DNA of 64,000 bases from Limnephilus marmoratus (GCA_917880885.1 OU862908.1:50055819-50119818); one strand, 5' to 3'; counted from the first letter of the stretch, positions 21,570-33,592 are shown. Numbers and translations are program-made. The notes: generated by a model from the sequence alone, not told the origin.

Positions 21570-22268
21570 AAACTAAAAAGCTAACCCAAAAGACATCTGG
21601 AAATTTGCAAAAAGCAAATATAAAAACACAACCAACATACCAAAAGAGATGTACTTAAATGACAAAAAGACTACTTAAGATCAAGTTATCTACGAGCTTT
21701 TCTGGACACTTACAATCTGTTTACAAACCAAACAATGCATTGGGAAATTTTCCACAAATTTCCGAAGACCTCTGTAAGGAAAGCCTCGGTACGATCAATA
21801 TTTCGCCTTCAGCGATATGTATATAATGTCAGAATTTAGGAACTAATAATGGATCCGGTCCTGATGGTCCTATTTTTTTCAAGGCATGCAGAGATTTCCT
21901 TGCCATACTTGGCCTACTTTTTAACAAACCACTACAAGATGGTATTTTTCTAGTCAAATGATAAACGGTTTTTTTTAATTCACATCTTTAAAAAGGTTGT
22001 AAGAGTGATATAAAAAAAAGGCCCATCTCTAAACTTGACTGTATAGGAAAGTTATTCGAGTCAATAATATAAGACTGTCTACTAGCTCATGTAAGTAAAT
22101 ACATTATCATCGAGATTCGGATCTTTCCCGGCTTCCACAACCACAAACCTTCTTGTATGCTCCTAATTCATCTGCGATAGCATTGAAAAGCATTTAAAAG
22201 TAGATGCTATCTACACGGATTTTTGCAATAGTCAAATACCAGTTAAATCAATCACTACTTATGAAGAA
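21570..22268 (+). pseudogene. LINE ORF2, N-terminal RT part, interrupted
   Basis: Frameshifted translation gives PKDIWKFAKSK, then a GSGPDGPIFFKACRDFLA block (the GPDG.PP.F element before RT motif 1), LLFNKPLQDGIF, and SKLDCIGKLFESIIYDCLL (the RPISKL..IGKLFE block). This is the usual order in a jockey/CR1-like LINE. The frame is broken by many stops. It ends abruptly at 22268 where an LTR begins, and the same ORF resumes at about 23063. Confidence 0.75.
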
Positions 22269-23006
22269 TGTTACGTTACAAAAGATAAAGAATAGACCCC
22301 CTTATTCCTGTTGCGAGGAGCTAGTGAATTGACACCAGTGCACTAACTCGCCGCACCGCCCCTCTCCGCCCCCCTCCCCGCACGCGCAGTCCGTGGCCCG
22401 AGGCCGAACGGCACCCGGCAGCCATTCCCCCGCTGCTTTCAGGCTCGGCAACAGTGTCCCAGAGTGTCCACAGTAATTGCGCCGCGGCGCTGTGTCGAGA
22501 ACCTAAGAACTCGCGATGTTTACTTTAATTGTGTATTGTGCTCGAAGAGGCTTACGCCTACCCAGTACCTGTCTGACGACTACCAATTTCCTGCTTGTGA
22601 GTACAAATGAACCTTCCTTCCCCTCTGTGTGCTAAGAACTGACATTTAAATTCACTAAATACGTGTAGAGAGTTGAGAGAAGTCCTCCCCGTTATGATAG
22701 GATTATAGAGATAGCCAAATACCCATGTGTATAGTGCCGAGGCTGGCTTTTGTATAACCCTGTTCACCTTTAAATGAATAAACCCTTTACGTGCAAAAAC
22801 TGTGTTCTGATTGAGGAAGGAGACCTGGAGATTGTGAGGAAAGGAAGTGGAGGAGGAATTTACAAGCGAACCACAAACACTCGCCCTGGTTTTAAGAGGA
22901 ACCTTGCTCGCGCCGGCTTTGCTGAGCTAGCTGTTGGCCTGTTTATTGCGTGTCCTTTCCAGGTTTTGGGTTTAGCGAATGGCCGCAAGTAGCGCCGATG
23001 CTAACA
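22269..23006 (+). mobile_element. LTR of an LTR retrotransposon (copy 1)
   Basis: 738 bases starting TGTTACGTTAC and ending GATGCTAACA, with TGTTA/TAACA terminal inverted repeats. It is GC-rich compared with its surroundings. The same sequence is present reverse-complemented at 62809-63558. It is followed at once by a primer site. The left flank is ...GAAGAA. I cannot tell Ty3/Gypsy from BEL/Pao without the polymerase. Confidence 0.8.
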
Positions 23007-23007
23007 C

Positions 23008-23025
23008 TGTCGCCCAACGTGAGGC
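23008..23025 (+). other. Primer binding site, tRNA-Lys type
   Basis: TGTCGCCCAACGTGAGGC begins two bases after the LTR. It agrees at 16 of 18 positions with the complement of the tRNA-Lys(CTT) 3' end plus CCA. Only about 40 bases of leader follow before LINE sequence resumes, so the rest of the element is deleted. Confidence 0.6.
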
Positions 23026-23062
23026 AAATTTTTTCCTCACCTCCTCGCTCCAACAAGAAGCA

Positions 23063-23680
23063 GGAAAAGTTTGGCATTAGTGGAAACACTGCGAAATGGT
23101 TTGAGAGTTACATTACTGAAAGAAAACTACTATTAGTTGTAGGAGGATACTCCGCGGATCTTTTTACTGTAACCCTTGTTATTCTTAACCTCCATCAACG
23201 AAATAGTTTTAAGAATAAAATTTTCAAAATAGATTAAGCTCTACAAAAAAATAACATTATTGAAAGATTGCACCGATTTGCAAAAAGACCTTTCACCACT
23301 TCGCGAATAGTGCAAATTGAATGATTTATATTTTAATAAAAACAAATGTGTTGTTATTTCCTTCACAAAGAACATAAATAAATTTTCGAAAACATCACAT
23401 TAAAATGTCGCTTTATTAAACATAACTGCAATTAAATTGTGCGTGATATTTGACTCGTCACTTAGCTTCAATAAACATGTAGATACAATTTCTAAAAGTG
23501 CGTCACAAATATTAAGATTAACGCTAAGAATCACAAATTGCTTTTTAAGTTCAAAATTAAGTTTAACATTACATAAATCAATTATGCTAAGTATTCTCCG
23601 GCCCACTGTTTGGTCTCCCAACTACGAGATTCACAATTATTATAGAATCGAATCCATACAAGCAGTAATGTAAGGCCAGT
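23063..23680 (+). pseudogene. LINE ORF2, continuation after the LTR fragment
   Basis: Reads KFGISGNTAKWFESYITERK (the LINE block between RT motifs A and B), then the YFNKNKCVVISF block and the LCVIFDSSLSFNKHV block. It continues to TVWSPNYEIHNYYRIESIQ, the C-terminal motif also seen at 34613-35071. The FADD segment is missing, so part of the palm was deleted. Together with 21570-22268 it is one decayed element split by the LTR insertion. Confidence 0.75.
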
Positions 23681-24230
23681 CAATATTAAATTTCGAAATT
23701 TATTTTGAAAAACAATCATAATTTTACGGACGGTCGATTATGAAGGTTGTGGTTATTCTTACCAATAATTGGTTTTCAGTTTTGCCTCCATGTATTCTGT
23801 GATTAATTTATAAAACCCTTAATTTCCAACATTTTTTAAGGTCTGTTGTAGGAATGTTGTGGTATTATGAAATTTGCTTTACGTGCATTACATACTTAAA
23901 CCTGCGATGACGGGTGTTATAAAAAATGAATGCTGGAAATATCAACTTTGTATTCCTGCGAAATGAATTACATTTAAAAAAAAGAAAACCTCTTTCTAAA
24001 AAATCTGGAAAGTGTAAGTGAAGTGATATTTCAGTTTACAATCTACGAGTTTACTAACTTCCGAGGAGCGGGAAAGTTTTCAAATGACAAATAAATATTT
24101 AAAAAAAACTTACTTAATTTTCGTATTTTCAAAATTTTGGATGTATCACTAGACCTGATCTTTCTGAAGAAATGATCCCTTTGCCAACAAAATTGCCGTT
24201 TACAAACAAATTCTGTATTGCTTTAAGGTG
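23681..24230. other. Unassigned stretch
   Basis: Nothing recognised. Confidence 0.45.
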
Positions 24231-24232
24231 AA

Positions 24233-24485
24233 AGATAATAATTCTTCTTCTTCTTGTGCCCTGTCCATTCAACGGACGTTGGCTATCATGTTAGCTATGC
24301 GGACTTTGTTTACTGCGGCCCGGAACAGCTCTATAGTAGACTGGCCAAACCACTGTCTCAGGTTTTTCAGCCATGAGGTTCTCCTTCTTGCAGGGCCCTG
24401 TCTTCCGGCAATCTTTCCCTTAATTATATCTCATACTTCTCTGGATGTCTCATCACATATCCAAGATATTGATGTTTTCGGATTT
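24233..24485 (-). pseudogene. LINE 3'-terminal coding fragment
   Basis: Minus-strand translation: IIKGKIAGRQGPARRRTSW, LKNLRQWFGQSTIELFRAA, then IANMIANVR, a stop and an MDRAQEEEE-like tail from a GAA microsatellite. This is the conserved C-terminus of an RTE/craniofacial-development-protein-like LINE ORF. It is severely 5'-truncated, with no RT core left. Confidence 0.7.
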
Positions 24486-24489
24486 TTAT

Positions 24490-25134
24490 GGTTTTAATAA
24501 AGATAATAGTTTTAATAGAAAATAATTAGTCATGGAATATTATTTTTAAAAAGGATCGTAATCTTCTAGAGCTTTCTATCGTCATTGTTCGAGATATTAT
24601 CAATGGTAACTTTGCTTTAAAATATGGAACAGATACGTCGATAATTATATTCTTATATCATTTTTTTAAATTATAAACATATACACCTTAAACCAAATTT
24701 ATTCTAATAAAAGTTCTAATTTCATTAAATATTTTATTATGTTTAATCTATTACGTCGTCATAATTAATACCTTTCACTAATTGAAATGGTTTGATAATC
24801 GCTGGTATTGAATGAAGGCGGTAAAAAATCGTAAGTTTTCAAAAGTTCTCTTAAATGGGAATGTTTCTTCTGAGATTCTAAATATTCGGAAAGCCATAAA
24901 TATTGACTCGCCCAAAGCCAAGAAAAGTATTTAGAATATCTAACTCAGCTGGGGTTTGAAATTTTTTGTGTAAGTACCGTTTTCAAACTTAATGCCTTGT
25001 TTAATTTAATTTTTAATACATTTAAGCTCTCAGATTTGCTTTTCCACTGAGCCATAGCTTGTTCTAAAAAGGTTTGACCGTTTCTGTAGCGCATGCGGAC
25101 TCTTTTCGTCCTGAAAGTCTAAGTATTGGGGCGG
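24490..25134. other. Unassigned stretch
   Basis: Nothing recognised. Confidence 0.4.
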
Positions 25135-25600
25135 TAGGAAAGTAATCGGCTTAGGCAAGAAAACACAACTTTTTCGGGGCAAAATTCAATTAATTTATCA
25201 ACATAGTCTCTTTTCAGCCCTATATACATTGTCCAACGATTCTCCAATTTTTCGATGACCTCCGAATAATAATAATAATTCGATTTCTAGAAGCCCTAAA
25301 TATAGGCTTCTGTTTCTGCGATGACTTCCTCATTTGGCTCAAATGTCTTACCACCAAGCCTTTTCTTAAAGTTTCAAATAAAATAAAAGTCGGAGGGGGC
25401 CAAATCTGGAGAAAATAGTGGACGAGGAACCAATTCGTAGCGCAAAACATGGAGTTTTGCTGTTGCGACTGATAAATTATTTGCCGGTGTACTGTCCTGA
25501 TGGAAGAGCACTTTTCTCTTCACCAAATACCTTACGCTGGAAGAGCACTTACTTTTCTCGTCACGATTTTGCTTCAAATCGGCGTCGATTTGAATGATCA
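25135..25600 (-). pseudogene. mariner-family transposase fragment
   Basis: Two overlapping minus frames (25374-25601 and 25220-25450) together read VLFHQDSTPANNLSVA (the HQDNAPAH block holding the second catalytic Asp), LRYELVPRPLFSPDLAPSDF (third catalytic Asp region), then frame-shifted FETLRKGLVVRH-like and KNWRIVGQCI-like residues (LE.RW.KCI). The N-terminal helix-turn-helix half and the first Asp are absent. A frameshift lies just after SPDLAPSDF. A non-functional DNA-transposon relic. Confidence 0.75.
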
Positions 25601-25679
25601 CGGGCTTATATTATTGATTTTATTGAATAATTGCATCATTGCAATTATTCAATAAAACCAATAATATAAGCCCGTGATC
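25596..25679. repeat. 84-bp near-perfect palindrome
   Basis: Two 40-base arms starting GATCACGGGCTTATATTATTG with one mismatch and a 4-base loop. It touches the truncated end of the mariner fragment. Confidence 0.9.
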
Positions 25680-25979
25680 GTTTTGCTCCTTTTCCGGGTA
25701 GACGACCTGCACATCTTAAAAACCTATTGCCATGACCTTAAACTGTTACCATGATCGTTCATTTGTTTTTCAGAAACAAGTACCCATCCAATCACTTCGC
25801 TACAACCGATTTATTCATTGGAAAATGCATGAGTTGTTCCCTTTCAATGATTTTATTTTGACTGTCAAAAACACAAACAAATTGACGGAGGTGGTTGAAA
25901 GTTTTCCAGTAGATAATCATTGAAGTACCCACCACTGTCCCACCCCGGTATAGGCAACTTATGGTCGCCCCTTCGGAGT
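25680..25979. other. Unassigned stretch
   Basis: A 63-codon frame (25732-25923) has no recognised motif. It could be mariner-flanking or an unrelated repeat. Confidence 0.35.
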
Positions 25980-25984
25980 TCTCA

Positions 25985-26745
25985 CAAGAATCTAATTTTT
26001 TTGAATAAACGGCTCTACATTTAATGTAACGAATCTAGACCTTCAATGTCCCCTCATACTGTGTTAGGTGGCGGTATGCGGTCGCGCCTACAGGACTGTA
26101 CTGTGATGGTCATTTCTACAATTCTAAAGCCCATGGAGGTAATCACCGCCAAAGCAGTGAGCCTCGTGGACAGTCAAACAAGTGGTTAGTAACATCGACA
26201 TAAAAAAGTAAAATGAACAAAATAGACAGCAGCCGTCATGAGTAATCAGCTCATGACAGCGAAAGATCATACGCAATCCGGCGGGCGGCACCGAGCACTG
26301 TTCATAAAAAAAGCAACAAAAGTAAAATAACGTTTGTACAGAGTAGAACTGATGTTACCGCAAACTGGCTACCGGCGGTCCCCGAGACAGTGAAGGAGGC
26401 TGATTGTCCGGCCTTCCGACAACCGGCAGCGTCTTCCGTAAGCCAGCTAGCCGGTGGTGCCTAGACGAAAGTAATTGGAAATCATAGAAGAAGACCCTAG
26501 GGAGAGAAGCGTCGGATCCCCGGAGGCGGGACGGACAGCCTCCAGATGTCGTTCAGCCTTCTCCCCAGCCTCTTCATGTCACAGGGGGTAACGCGGCAGA
26601 CAGGTGCAGCTCCACCAGTTCCAGAAGACCGGCCATGGTACGTAAGCGGGGACACGGTCCAGGGTCCAACCCCTTATATGGGGAGAAGGACGGCACAAAA
26701 CGAGCAACTGAGTTCAGTTCTCACAAAAAAAACATAACTAAAAAG
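25985..26745. other. GC-rich unidentified block
   Basis: Clearly richer in G+C than its flanks, with many short frames and no shared copy in the window. It resembles the 5' region of a non-LTR or LTR element in composition only. The 63-codon frame 26546-26737 is Pro/Thr-rich without a domain. Confidence 0.35.
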
Positions 26746-26759
26746 AATAATTTATTGAT

Positions 26760-27125
26760 AACATAGTAAATCGCAAAAAAGAAAAAAATAAACAAGAGCG
26801 TTTGGAAGTCAGCGCTGGGCATGTAAATGCACCATATAACCAAACTAAAGATCATAAACATGTAAAATAAAATGGCGATTTAGAAAGAAAAAGAAAAAAC
26901 ATAAAATAGACATGAGCGTTAAATTACGCAGGGCATCTGTAAACAGTAGACCATGAACATAAAAATGTAAAAGCATAAAAACATAAAAATGTAAAGGTGT
27001 AAATAATAAACTTAAAAATTAAAAAAAATATATATATATATGTATAAATACTGTAAAAGCAAAAAAAACATAAAAATGTAAAGGTGTAAATAATAAACAT
27101 AAAATGTAAAATAAAATATTTAGCT
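26760..27125. repeat. A-rich degenerate tandem repeats
   Basis: Repeated words such as CATAAAAATGTAAAGGTG (at about 26981 and 27069) and AATAATAAACATAAAA, with a (TA)n tract near 27030. Confidence 0.65.
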
Positions 27126-27545
27126 GAACATCCTGGGCAATATTGGTAAGAGAGTAAGAAGCAAAGATGGTTAGTCAGGAACAAGTACACCTGGTGCCAA
27201 AATCTACTAATCCGCGACTCGAAGCTCATGCCATCTCTCAACCCAGATCCTTGTAAAATTCCTCAAGCACTCGAAGTTCGTCTTGTTCGAAACCAGATCA
27301 GTGTTCCACAGTAGATAATCAATTGAAAGTTAGGTTTTACGAAAAACAACATCGATTCATTACTTGTCGCGCCGTCTCTTTCCTAGGCCGATTATTATTC
27401 AACCGGCCCTAGTATAAGTTGAACCTTTTTGTAATTTTTTTTTTAAATCTAATTAAACAACGTGGTTTTTAATCATAGTGCAGTAAAACACCTGCCGCTA
27501 TAGCCCGCTGAAGAATGGAACTAGATGGACTTTTAAATACATAAT
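27126..27545. other. Unassigned stretch
   Basis: Nothing recognised. Confidence 0.4.
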
Positions 27546-27547
27546 CC

Positions 27548-28065
27548 TACTAATTTATAAAGGTGAAAGTTTATATGGATGTACGGATGTAGGTATGTTT
27601 GTTATTCTTTCACGCAAAACCTACTGAGTGGATTTTAATGATTCTTTACAATAATATAGCTCATACATCAGAATAACATGAGTGAGTATACTATAGATCA
27701 GAGCTTTTACATTATGAAATTTGTATAAAAAAAATGCAAAAGATGGCACTGCGAGCTGTTTGAAAAATGTAACGGGTATGGAGGTGCTATATATTAATAT
27801 CTTACTAATATTGCGAAAGTTCGTATGGATGTACGTGTTCTTGTTACTCTTCCACTCAAAAACTACAGAATGGATTTTAATGAAACTCTACAATAATATA
27901 GCTCATACATCAGAATAACATATAGGCTGTAATTTAGAAAGCTAGCTAGGAAGGGAACGCGGGAGGGAAACGGAGACGCACGGGAAATGTGATTCAGGGA
28001 GAAACAATGTATTTCTTTGAATATGTCAGTGTAATGCATGCCGGGAACCAGCCAGTTATATTATA
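27548..28065 (+). mobile_element. Helitron-like relic with duplicated head
   Basis: Starts TCCTACTAATTTATAAAGG after an A. A second head at about 27798 starts TCTTACTAATATTGCGAAAG. Both continue with GTATGGATGTACG, CTTTCACGCAAAA and ACAATAATATAGCTCATACA. A G-rich block (GGGAACGCGGGAGGG) follows. Such heads are common in non-autonomous insect Helitrons, but a CTRRT end was not found. Confidence 0.4.
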
Positions 28066-28162
28066 GTGTGACAAATTTAAACGATTTTTTTTGGTCTTTA
28101 GTCCGAATCAGCCGAAACAGCCAAACATCGGATGCAGCACCGGTAGGCAGTACTAGATAACT

Positions 28163-28985
28163 AGAATAAGCTCCTTACTATTTGCTGACGACATCGCGAG
28201 ATTAACGACTTCACATGAGGGACTAAAAGAGTGGATTAACCATTTCAACGATGAGTGCACGGCGACGAGAATGAAGATGAGTACCTCAAAAACAGAGGTG
28301 ATGGTTACGGGAAGGGACCAAACTCAGTGCAACATTCTCGCTAATGTGACCCAGCTGAAACAGGTGGATAGGTTCAAATACCTTGGGGTCGAATTCTCCA
28401 GCGATGGTCGGCAAGACGGAGAAATTGATAGAAGAATAAGTGCGGCAAGCAGTGTATTGCGTCCTCTCTATAGCTCAGTGATAAGAAAAGTCGAGCTCAG
28501 CATCAAGACAAATATGGCAGTGTTTAAAACGGTATACCGCCGAACGCTCACTTACGGCCACCAGACATGGATGCTAAATGAACGAACACGCTCTAGAGTC
28601 CAAGCTGCCGAAATGAGGTACTTGAGAGGAGTGGCAGAGGTCACGAAATGGGATCATATAAGAAACTCGACGATCCGAGATCATCTAAACATTGAACCAC
28701 TGCTACTCTTCATAGAAAAATCGCAACTGAGGTGGCTTGGGCATCTACTAAGAATGTCTGATGACCGAATTCTAAGGAAGATACTGAGTGCGATTCCAGA
28801 GGGTAGACGTCCAGTGGGCCGCCCAGACACAGTTGTGTGAGGAGAGGATGGGTCTATCATGGACAGAGGCCAAGCAATCAGCCCAAGACAGGGACGTATG
28901 GAGGAGCCTTGTCGATGCAATGGGTTCCCGACCCGAATAGGATAAGGGGAAGAAGATGATGACGATGATGGTCTTTAATGAAATT
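28163..28985 (+). pseudogene. RTE-like LINE ORF2 C-terminal half and tail
   Basis: An open frame runs from before LLFADDIARLTTSHEGLKEW (FADD, RT motif C, bases 28181-28192). It continues through TSKTEVMVTGR, FKYLGVEFSSDGR, RRTLTYGHQTWML and SQLRWLGHLLRMSDDRI to a stop at 28840. A frameshift then continues as SWTEAKQSAQDRDVWRSL and VDAMGSRPE to about 28939, followed by a GATGATGAC microsatellite tail. The element lacks everything upstream of the palm motif. A tail-only relative is at 36150-36238. Because only one frameshift interrupts it, it is younger than the neighbouring LINEs. Confidence 0.8.
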
Positions 28986-28989
28986 AAAC

Positions 28990-29630
28990 GTTTTTAAATA
29001 CGACGTTCGTTACCCCATTAATTCAAATCTTGTTACTTACCAAAAAGACGTAATTTTGTAAAAAAATTGCCTCTGAAAACATTGATGTTTTTATGTAATG
29101 TTAATTAAATTGCAATAAATTCAAATTTAAAAATATTGTTATTTTTCAAATTTCCCGATTTAATTAAGGCGAAGAATTTAATTACTTTGGTGGGTAAAAA
29201 AATTCGTTACAGGGAAATAGAAGCATTCAAACACCACAAACCTCCTCATGAAATATTTGAACAATGAGTCCGTTTTCATATTAACATGCTTGAACCATTG
29301 AAATACTTTAAACCATTGAATCACTTTGAATGTTACTGACAAAAAATACAAAGTTTTAATTTATGGTCTTTATAAATTAGTGTGATTATATTTATAACTT
29401 TCTTGGTAAATCAATTCTGTTGAAAATATTATTTATATAATCAAGAAAAACATCTCAGATATGCTTTACAGCAGATCTAAGTTGATTAAAAAACGCCGCG
29501 AGAAATAACCATAAAGAAGTCTATTGAAATGCAAAAATTGAAAGTTACATTTGTAGTCGATTTGATTACAATCAAGTATGATTTTCTTTGGTTTGTTTTT
29601 CTTCACATGATATTATCCTCCACCTTTAGT
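28990..29630. other. Unassigned stretch
   Basis: Nothing recognised. Confidence 0.4.
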
Positions 29631-29635
29631 CAGAG

Positions 29636-29810
29636 TCATGTTGGTGTCCAGTTTAGACTTTTGTCATCAACGTGATCGATGGATGTTTTTATTTCATCCC
29701 CACCTTCCTCTTCCCAGTCTTCTTCCCCTTTCTTATATCTTCAACCTCACAACAGACTCTCAACACAGTCTCACTTGCTCCAGACGATTGGGATCAGTTG
29801 GCACGCTTGT
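29636..29810. repeat. Dispersed repeat family A, copy 3 (inverted)
   Basis: Pyrimidine-rich complement of the family, with TCTTCCCCTTTCTT, AACCTCACAACA and TCTCACTTGCTCCAGACGA. Confidence 0.45.
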
Positions 29811-31010
29811 GCGGTATTCGCATAAAAAATCCGATTCATTTGTTGCCAAGAGGTTGCATCACAAATATGAGATAAGAAGAAAACATCTTCCGTCAGCAAT
29901 TATAGTTTAATTCACATCGTTTCATGGATATTTTCGTCGGTAGCAGAGCGTAGTTGCGCGGTTTGTATACGTTGATTCGCGTAGCTCGTTGAAAGTGTGT
30001 AAAGTAAATATTATTTAATTTTGAGGAATTTATATTGCGTGCATGTGGTAGCTACTCCGCCATTTTTATTAGCCCGTGTCTGTTTTTCAACCTCCTTTTA
30101 CAGACGATTATTCAAATTTATGAATAATATTCTGGGTACGAAATTAGGCCACTGAATTCAGTTGACTTTCGCTAACATCGCTTGCGGAAATTTGTTCCAC
30201 TTTGCTTAGCTTAGTTCCTAATTTGCATTGCACGGGGGATTAACAAAGAACATATCAGGATCATATTAAGTTATGATAGTTTGTAAATTGTAAGATGATC
30301 TTATCATCGTCCTGGTAGAACACCGGTTTGAAATGGACATGGTGCGGGGAATATTGGGGAACGATAGTCGCACTTGCTCGACAGGCAGATATATTTTATG
30401 TGGTCGTCATATTATTCTCAAACATTTTACCAGTGAAAATTTAGAAAATCGTCCTGATTAGTCGATAAATTCGAGTTTAAATAAAGTCTGTAAAAGACTT
30501 TTCAAAATTATGCAGATGACTAAAAGAGGAACTAACGAATGAGCGGGGCTGTGAAAAGAAGCAACTACATTTTGTTTGCACTATCAGCCCCAATATTCAC
30601 GCCTTTGAATTTGAATGCACGTACAACTTTGTAAAACCTCACAGAAATTAGACAAAGAAAGAGGTACGTGACGAAAAAGTAGATGAGCCAGAGTTGAGAT
30701 CGAAGGAGAAGTAATATATCGAATAAGGTTTTTGCATTTATATTTTCGTATTATTTTCTCACCTGTTGAAATGAACACCTTTACATACAACACAACTTAT
30801 CAAGTTACATATTTATAGGGATAGACGGCAAACATTTTTCGGAAAATCGATCACCAATGGGTCTATTGATCAAAAATAGAAGCAATACGCTATTTAATAA
30901 CTTACCCATAATAACTTACGTATAATACTTATAATTACGTTGCGTAATTTATTATACATAAGTACATATATACTCATGTTTTTAAGTTATTGAAAAAGAG
31001 TGTCCTGTGC
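29811..31010. other. Unassigned stretch
   Basis: No gene or repeat recognised. Confidence 0.4.
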
Positions 31011-31011
31011 A

Positions 31012-31140
31012 GTAGTTCACATGCGGTAGAAGTGAAACCTTCAGAAATCTAAAGTAGACAAGAGTAAGAAGGCTATGAAGCACCGCATAAATGGAGACGG
31101 ATTAGTCTATCTCATTCTCTCGCAGGCTAAATCCAACTGA
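31012..31140. repeat. GAAGTGAAAC-family repeat, copy 1
   Basis: Contains TTCACATGCGGTAGAAGTG followed by AAACCTTCAG, then AAGGCTATGAAGCACCGC and TCTCGCAGGCTAAATCC. The same order of blocks is at 51783-51885, and the terminus recurs at 50825 and 50966. Confidence 0.6.
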
Positions 31141-31189
31141 TCTATGCGCTTGTCTGACTTATAAAGAATTTGGTGGGAAGACGAATATC

Positions 31190-31325
31190 CGATAAACCTC
31201 ACCCTTTGAACCCGGGCACCCCTGCTAAGTCACCAAACATAGCGCACCACTTAGGGTGACCTATGGCAGCAGTGTTGGTAACATAATAAATGCTGGTCAG
31301 GGCGGCGGTACCTACCCATACCCGC
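31190..31325. repeat. SINE-like family B, 3' part
   Basis: TGAACCCGGGCACCCCTGCT, then AAGTCACCAAACATAGCG and CCACTTAGGGTGACCTATGG match 45297-45360 closely. Confidence 0.65.
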
Positions 31326-31339
31326 CTACCCAATGGAGA

Positions 31340-33515
31340 ATCACCGATTAAAGTAAGTAGAACGTCCCTTACATTTTATTTAAAAAAGTTTTTTTTATTT
31401 TATTTAAAGCGTGATTTTTAGTGTCGTTTAATTTATTATAACGAAATATTATTTAAAGAGTGGTGTGGTAGGATATCCTCATCCAGCAGGAACTCTTTCT
31501 ATCTCATTCTCTCACAGGCTATTTGGATGTATTTGTTTGTAGTAAGTGGGGCTTTGGGATATCCTCAACCAGAAGGAACCGTATACAGACGACCTTAATT
31601 ATACTAATTATTATCAGATCAACCAATACGTAGTCAGTTTTACGACATTATCGTGAGGTCATGAAAAAATCAGCGCAGAATAATGATCTTTCCAACAGTA
31701 CATTTTCTGAGAAAAACGAGTTTCAGTATCAGGATAAACTATTAATAAATTTTATCATACGAACTAATCCCTTCGTAATACCGCCAAAGCTGTAAATATT
31801 TTTCATGACTTGAACCTTGTACCGATCTACGACCTTTCTTAAACGATACATAAAATTCTGCTAAATATTTTTTCCCTTGATACATAAGTCACCAACAAAA
31901 ATTTTGGGGTTTGGATCTTCGATTTTCTGTTGAATACCTAGTGCATTTTTCTCAGGAAACTGCCATGCCATTCTGTATCTCTTGTGGAAACGTAATCTTC
32001 CGTCAAATATGTGTTATTGTCTATGATTTAACATTTGCGAAGTTTCAATATAAATTACTTATTTTTATAGAAATTGTTAACAGTCAATAGCTTGTGTCGC
32101 TCTTCATAGAGAGAAAAAATGGCCTTATTTTTAAACGCCCGGGTTCACAAAAATTTCGTGTGATCTGTAGGTATTCGAAAAGGTAAAAATAAAATAAATT
32201 GTTGTTTACTATTAGCCCGCTAAAATGGCCGTAAGTTTTGAAAAAAAATAAAACAAAGGGTCCATATTATATATTTTGTAACAAACTTAATTTTTATTCC
32301 ATAACTGCAGTACAAAGAACGCAAATTTTTTTTTTTGATACATGTGATGTGTTTGTTAAAAATATATAAGGGGAAAATAACACTTTTTCTGGATAAAATC
32401 AGTATTCTTGTAGACTTACTTGTATTCATAAACTAGATTTTTTTTCTCATTTTTGTCAGCTATACGCATATTTTAATAACAAACTAACGTTTAAGGTTAA
32501 ATTATTGAAAAAAAATTAATAAAAATAATTTTTTTAAATGTTTTAGGTTTGCTTTCTAATATGCAATGCGTTTAAGCCATCTTTAAAAAATAAATTTAAT
32601 TGCAGTTCTCATTTTCTTTACAAGACGCAACTTTTGAGACCCCGGGCGTTTCTGAATTCAAAAGTTGAAATAATTAACACACTCTAATGGTCAATGCCCA
32701 AGAAATATTGTATAACCTTTTTTGTGCATGTAAATAGTTGTTTCTTTTAGTAATTGTTGAAAAGAAGTGAAAATTTTTATAATGCGTGCCTAAAAGTGAA
32801 ACGAAACTTCGCAAATGTTAAATCCATGGTATACGACTTTAAACGTACATTAAACGAATAAATAATCATACATTTCGTGTTTTAAACTATGTAGTTGATA
32901 TGAGACAGCATAAATATCAGTCCATAAAAAAGTCAAAGATAAAACACAAATTTGACAGGAGATTACGCGTGGAAAAGATTCCGTATCCACAAAAGATACA
33001 GAATCGCTCTTCTGATCCAATTTTTGAAAAGTTATTTAAAAATTACGGCAAATAACATAATCACAATTATTATATGGTTTATAAAATTAGGTTTCCAAAA
33101 AAGTTCGTTGTTTCAAATATACTCTGAGAAAATCTCTTTGTAAATATGAAAATTGTTCATCATAGTTGTGCGAGAAATCCGTCAGATGGCGGTCATAGTT
33201 TTTATGCAAGATGCGATAATTTTAATGGCTAAATTCTGTTTCGCGGTAAGCTGCATATTATTTATTTACATTGTTCTGTTAATAACCGCAAATGGTTTTC
33301 AGTTTTATCGGTTTTCGTTAGAATACTGAGTGGGTAGTCGATGATTACCATAATCAAGGAGATGGTACCTGCGTAACGTATCGATGATGTCATCATGCAA
33401 CAGTACAATGACAATTTTACTTCCTTATTGCAAAGCGATGATCGTGAAATTCTTCATGCCTTGTGATGGTACGAGCAAGTACCAAACAGGAAAGCTATTA
33501 ACAAAAAAATGTTTG
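31340..33515. other. Unassigned AT-rich stretch
   Basis: Apart from a MITE-end-like GATTAAAGTAAGTAGAACG (31347) there is nothing recognised. Confidence 0.4.
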
Positions 33516-33517
33516 CT

Positions 33518-33592
33518 ACTTGGCATAACACCCCAAAAACAAATAACGAAAATACTTTTGGCCGTGAAAATCTAAAATCATATCTTACATGA
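33518..33592 (+). repeat. Penelope-like/hammerhead-like repeat, downstream fragment
   Basis: GGCATAACACCCCAAAAACA and ATACTTTTGGCCGTGAAAAT match the segments downstream of the hammerhead-like core at 11.1 and 43.7 kb. The core itself is absent. Confidence 0.6.
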
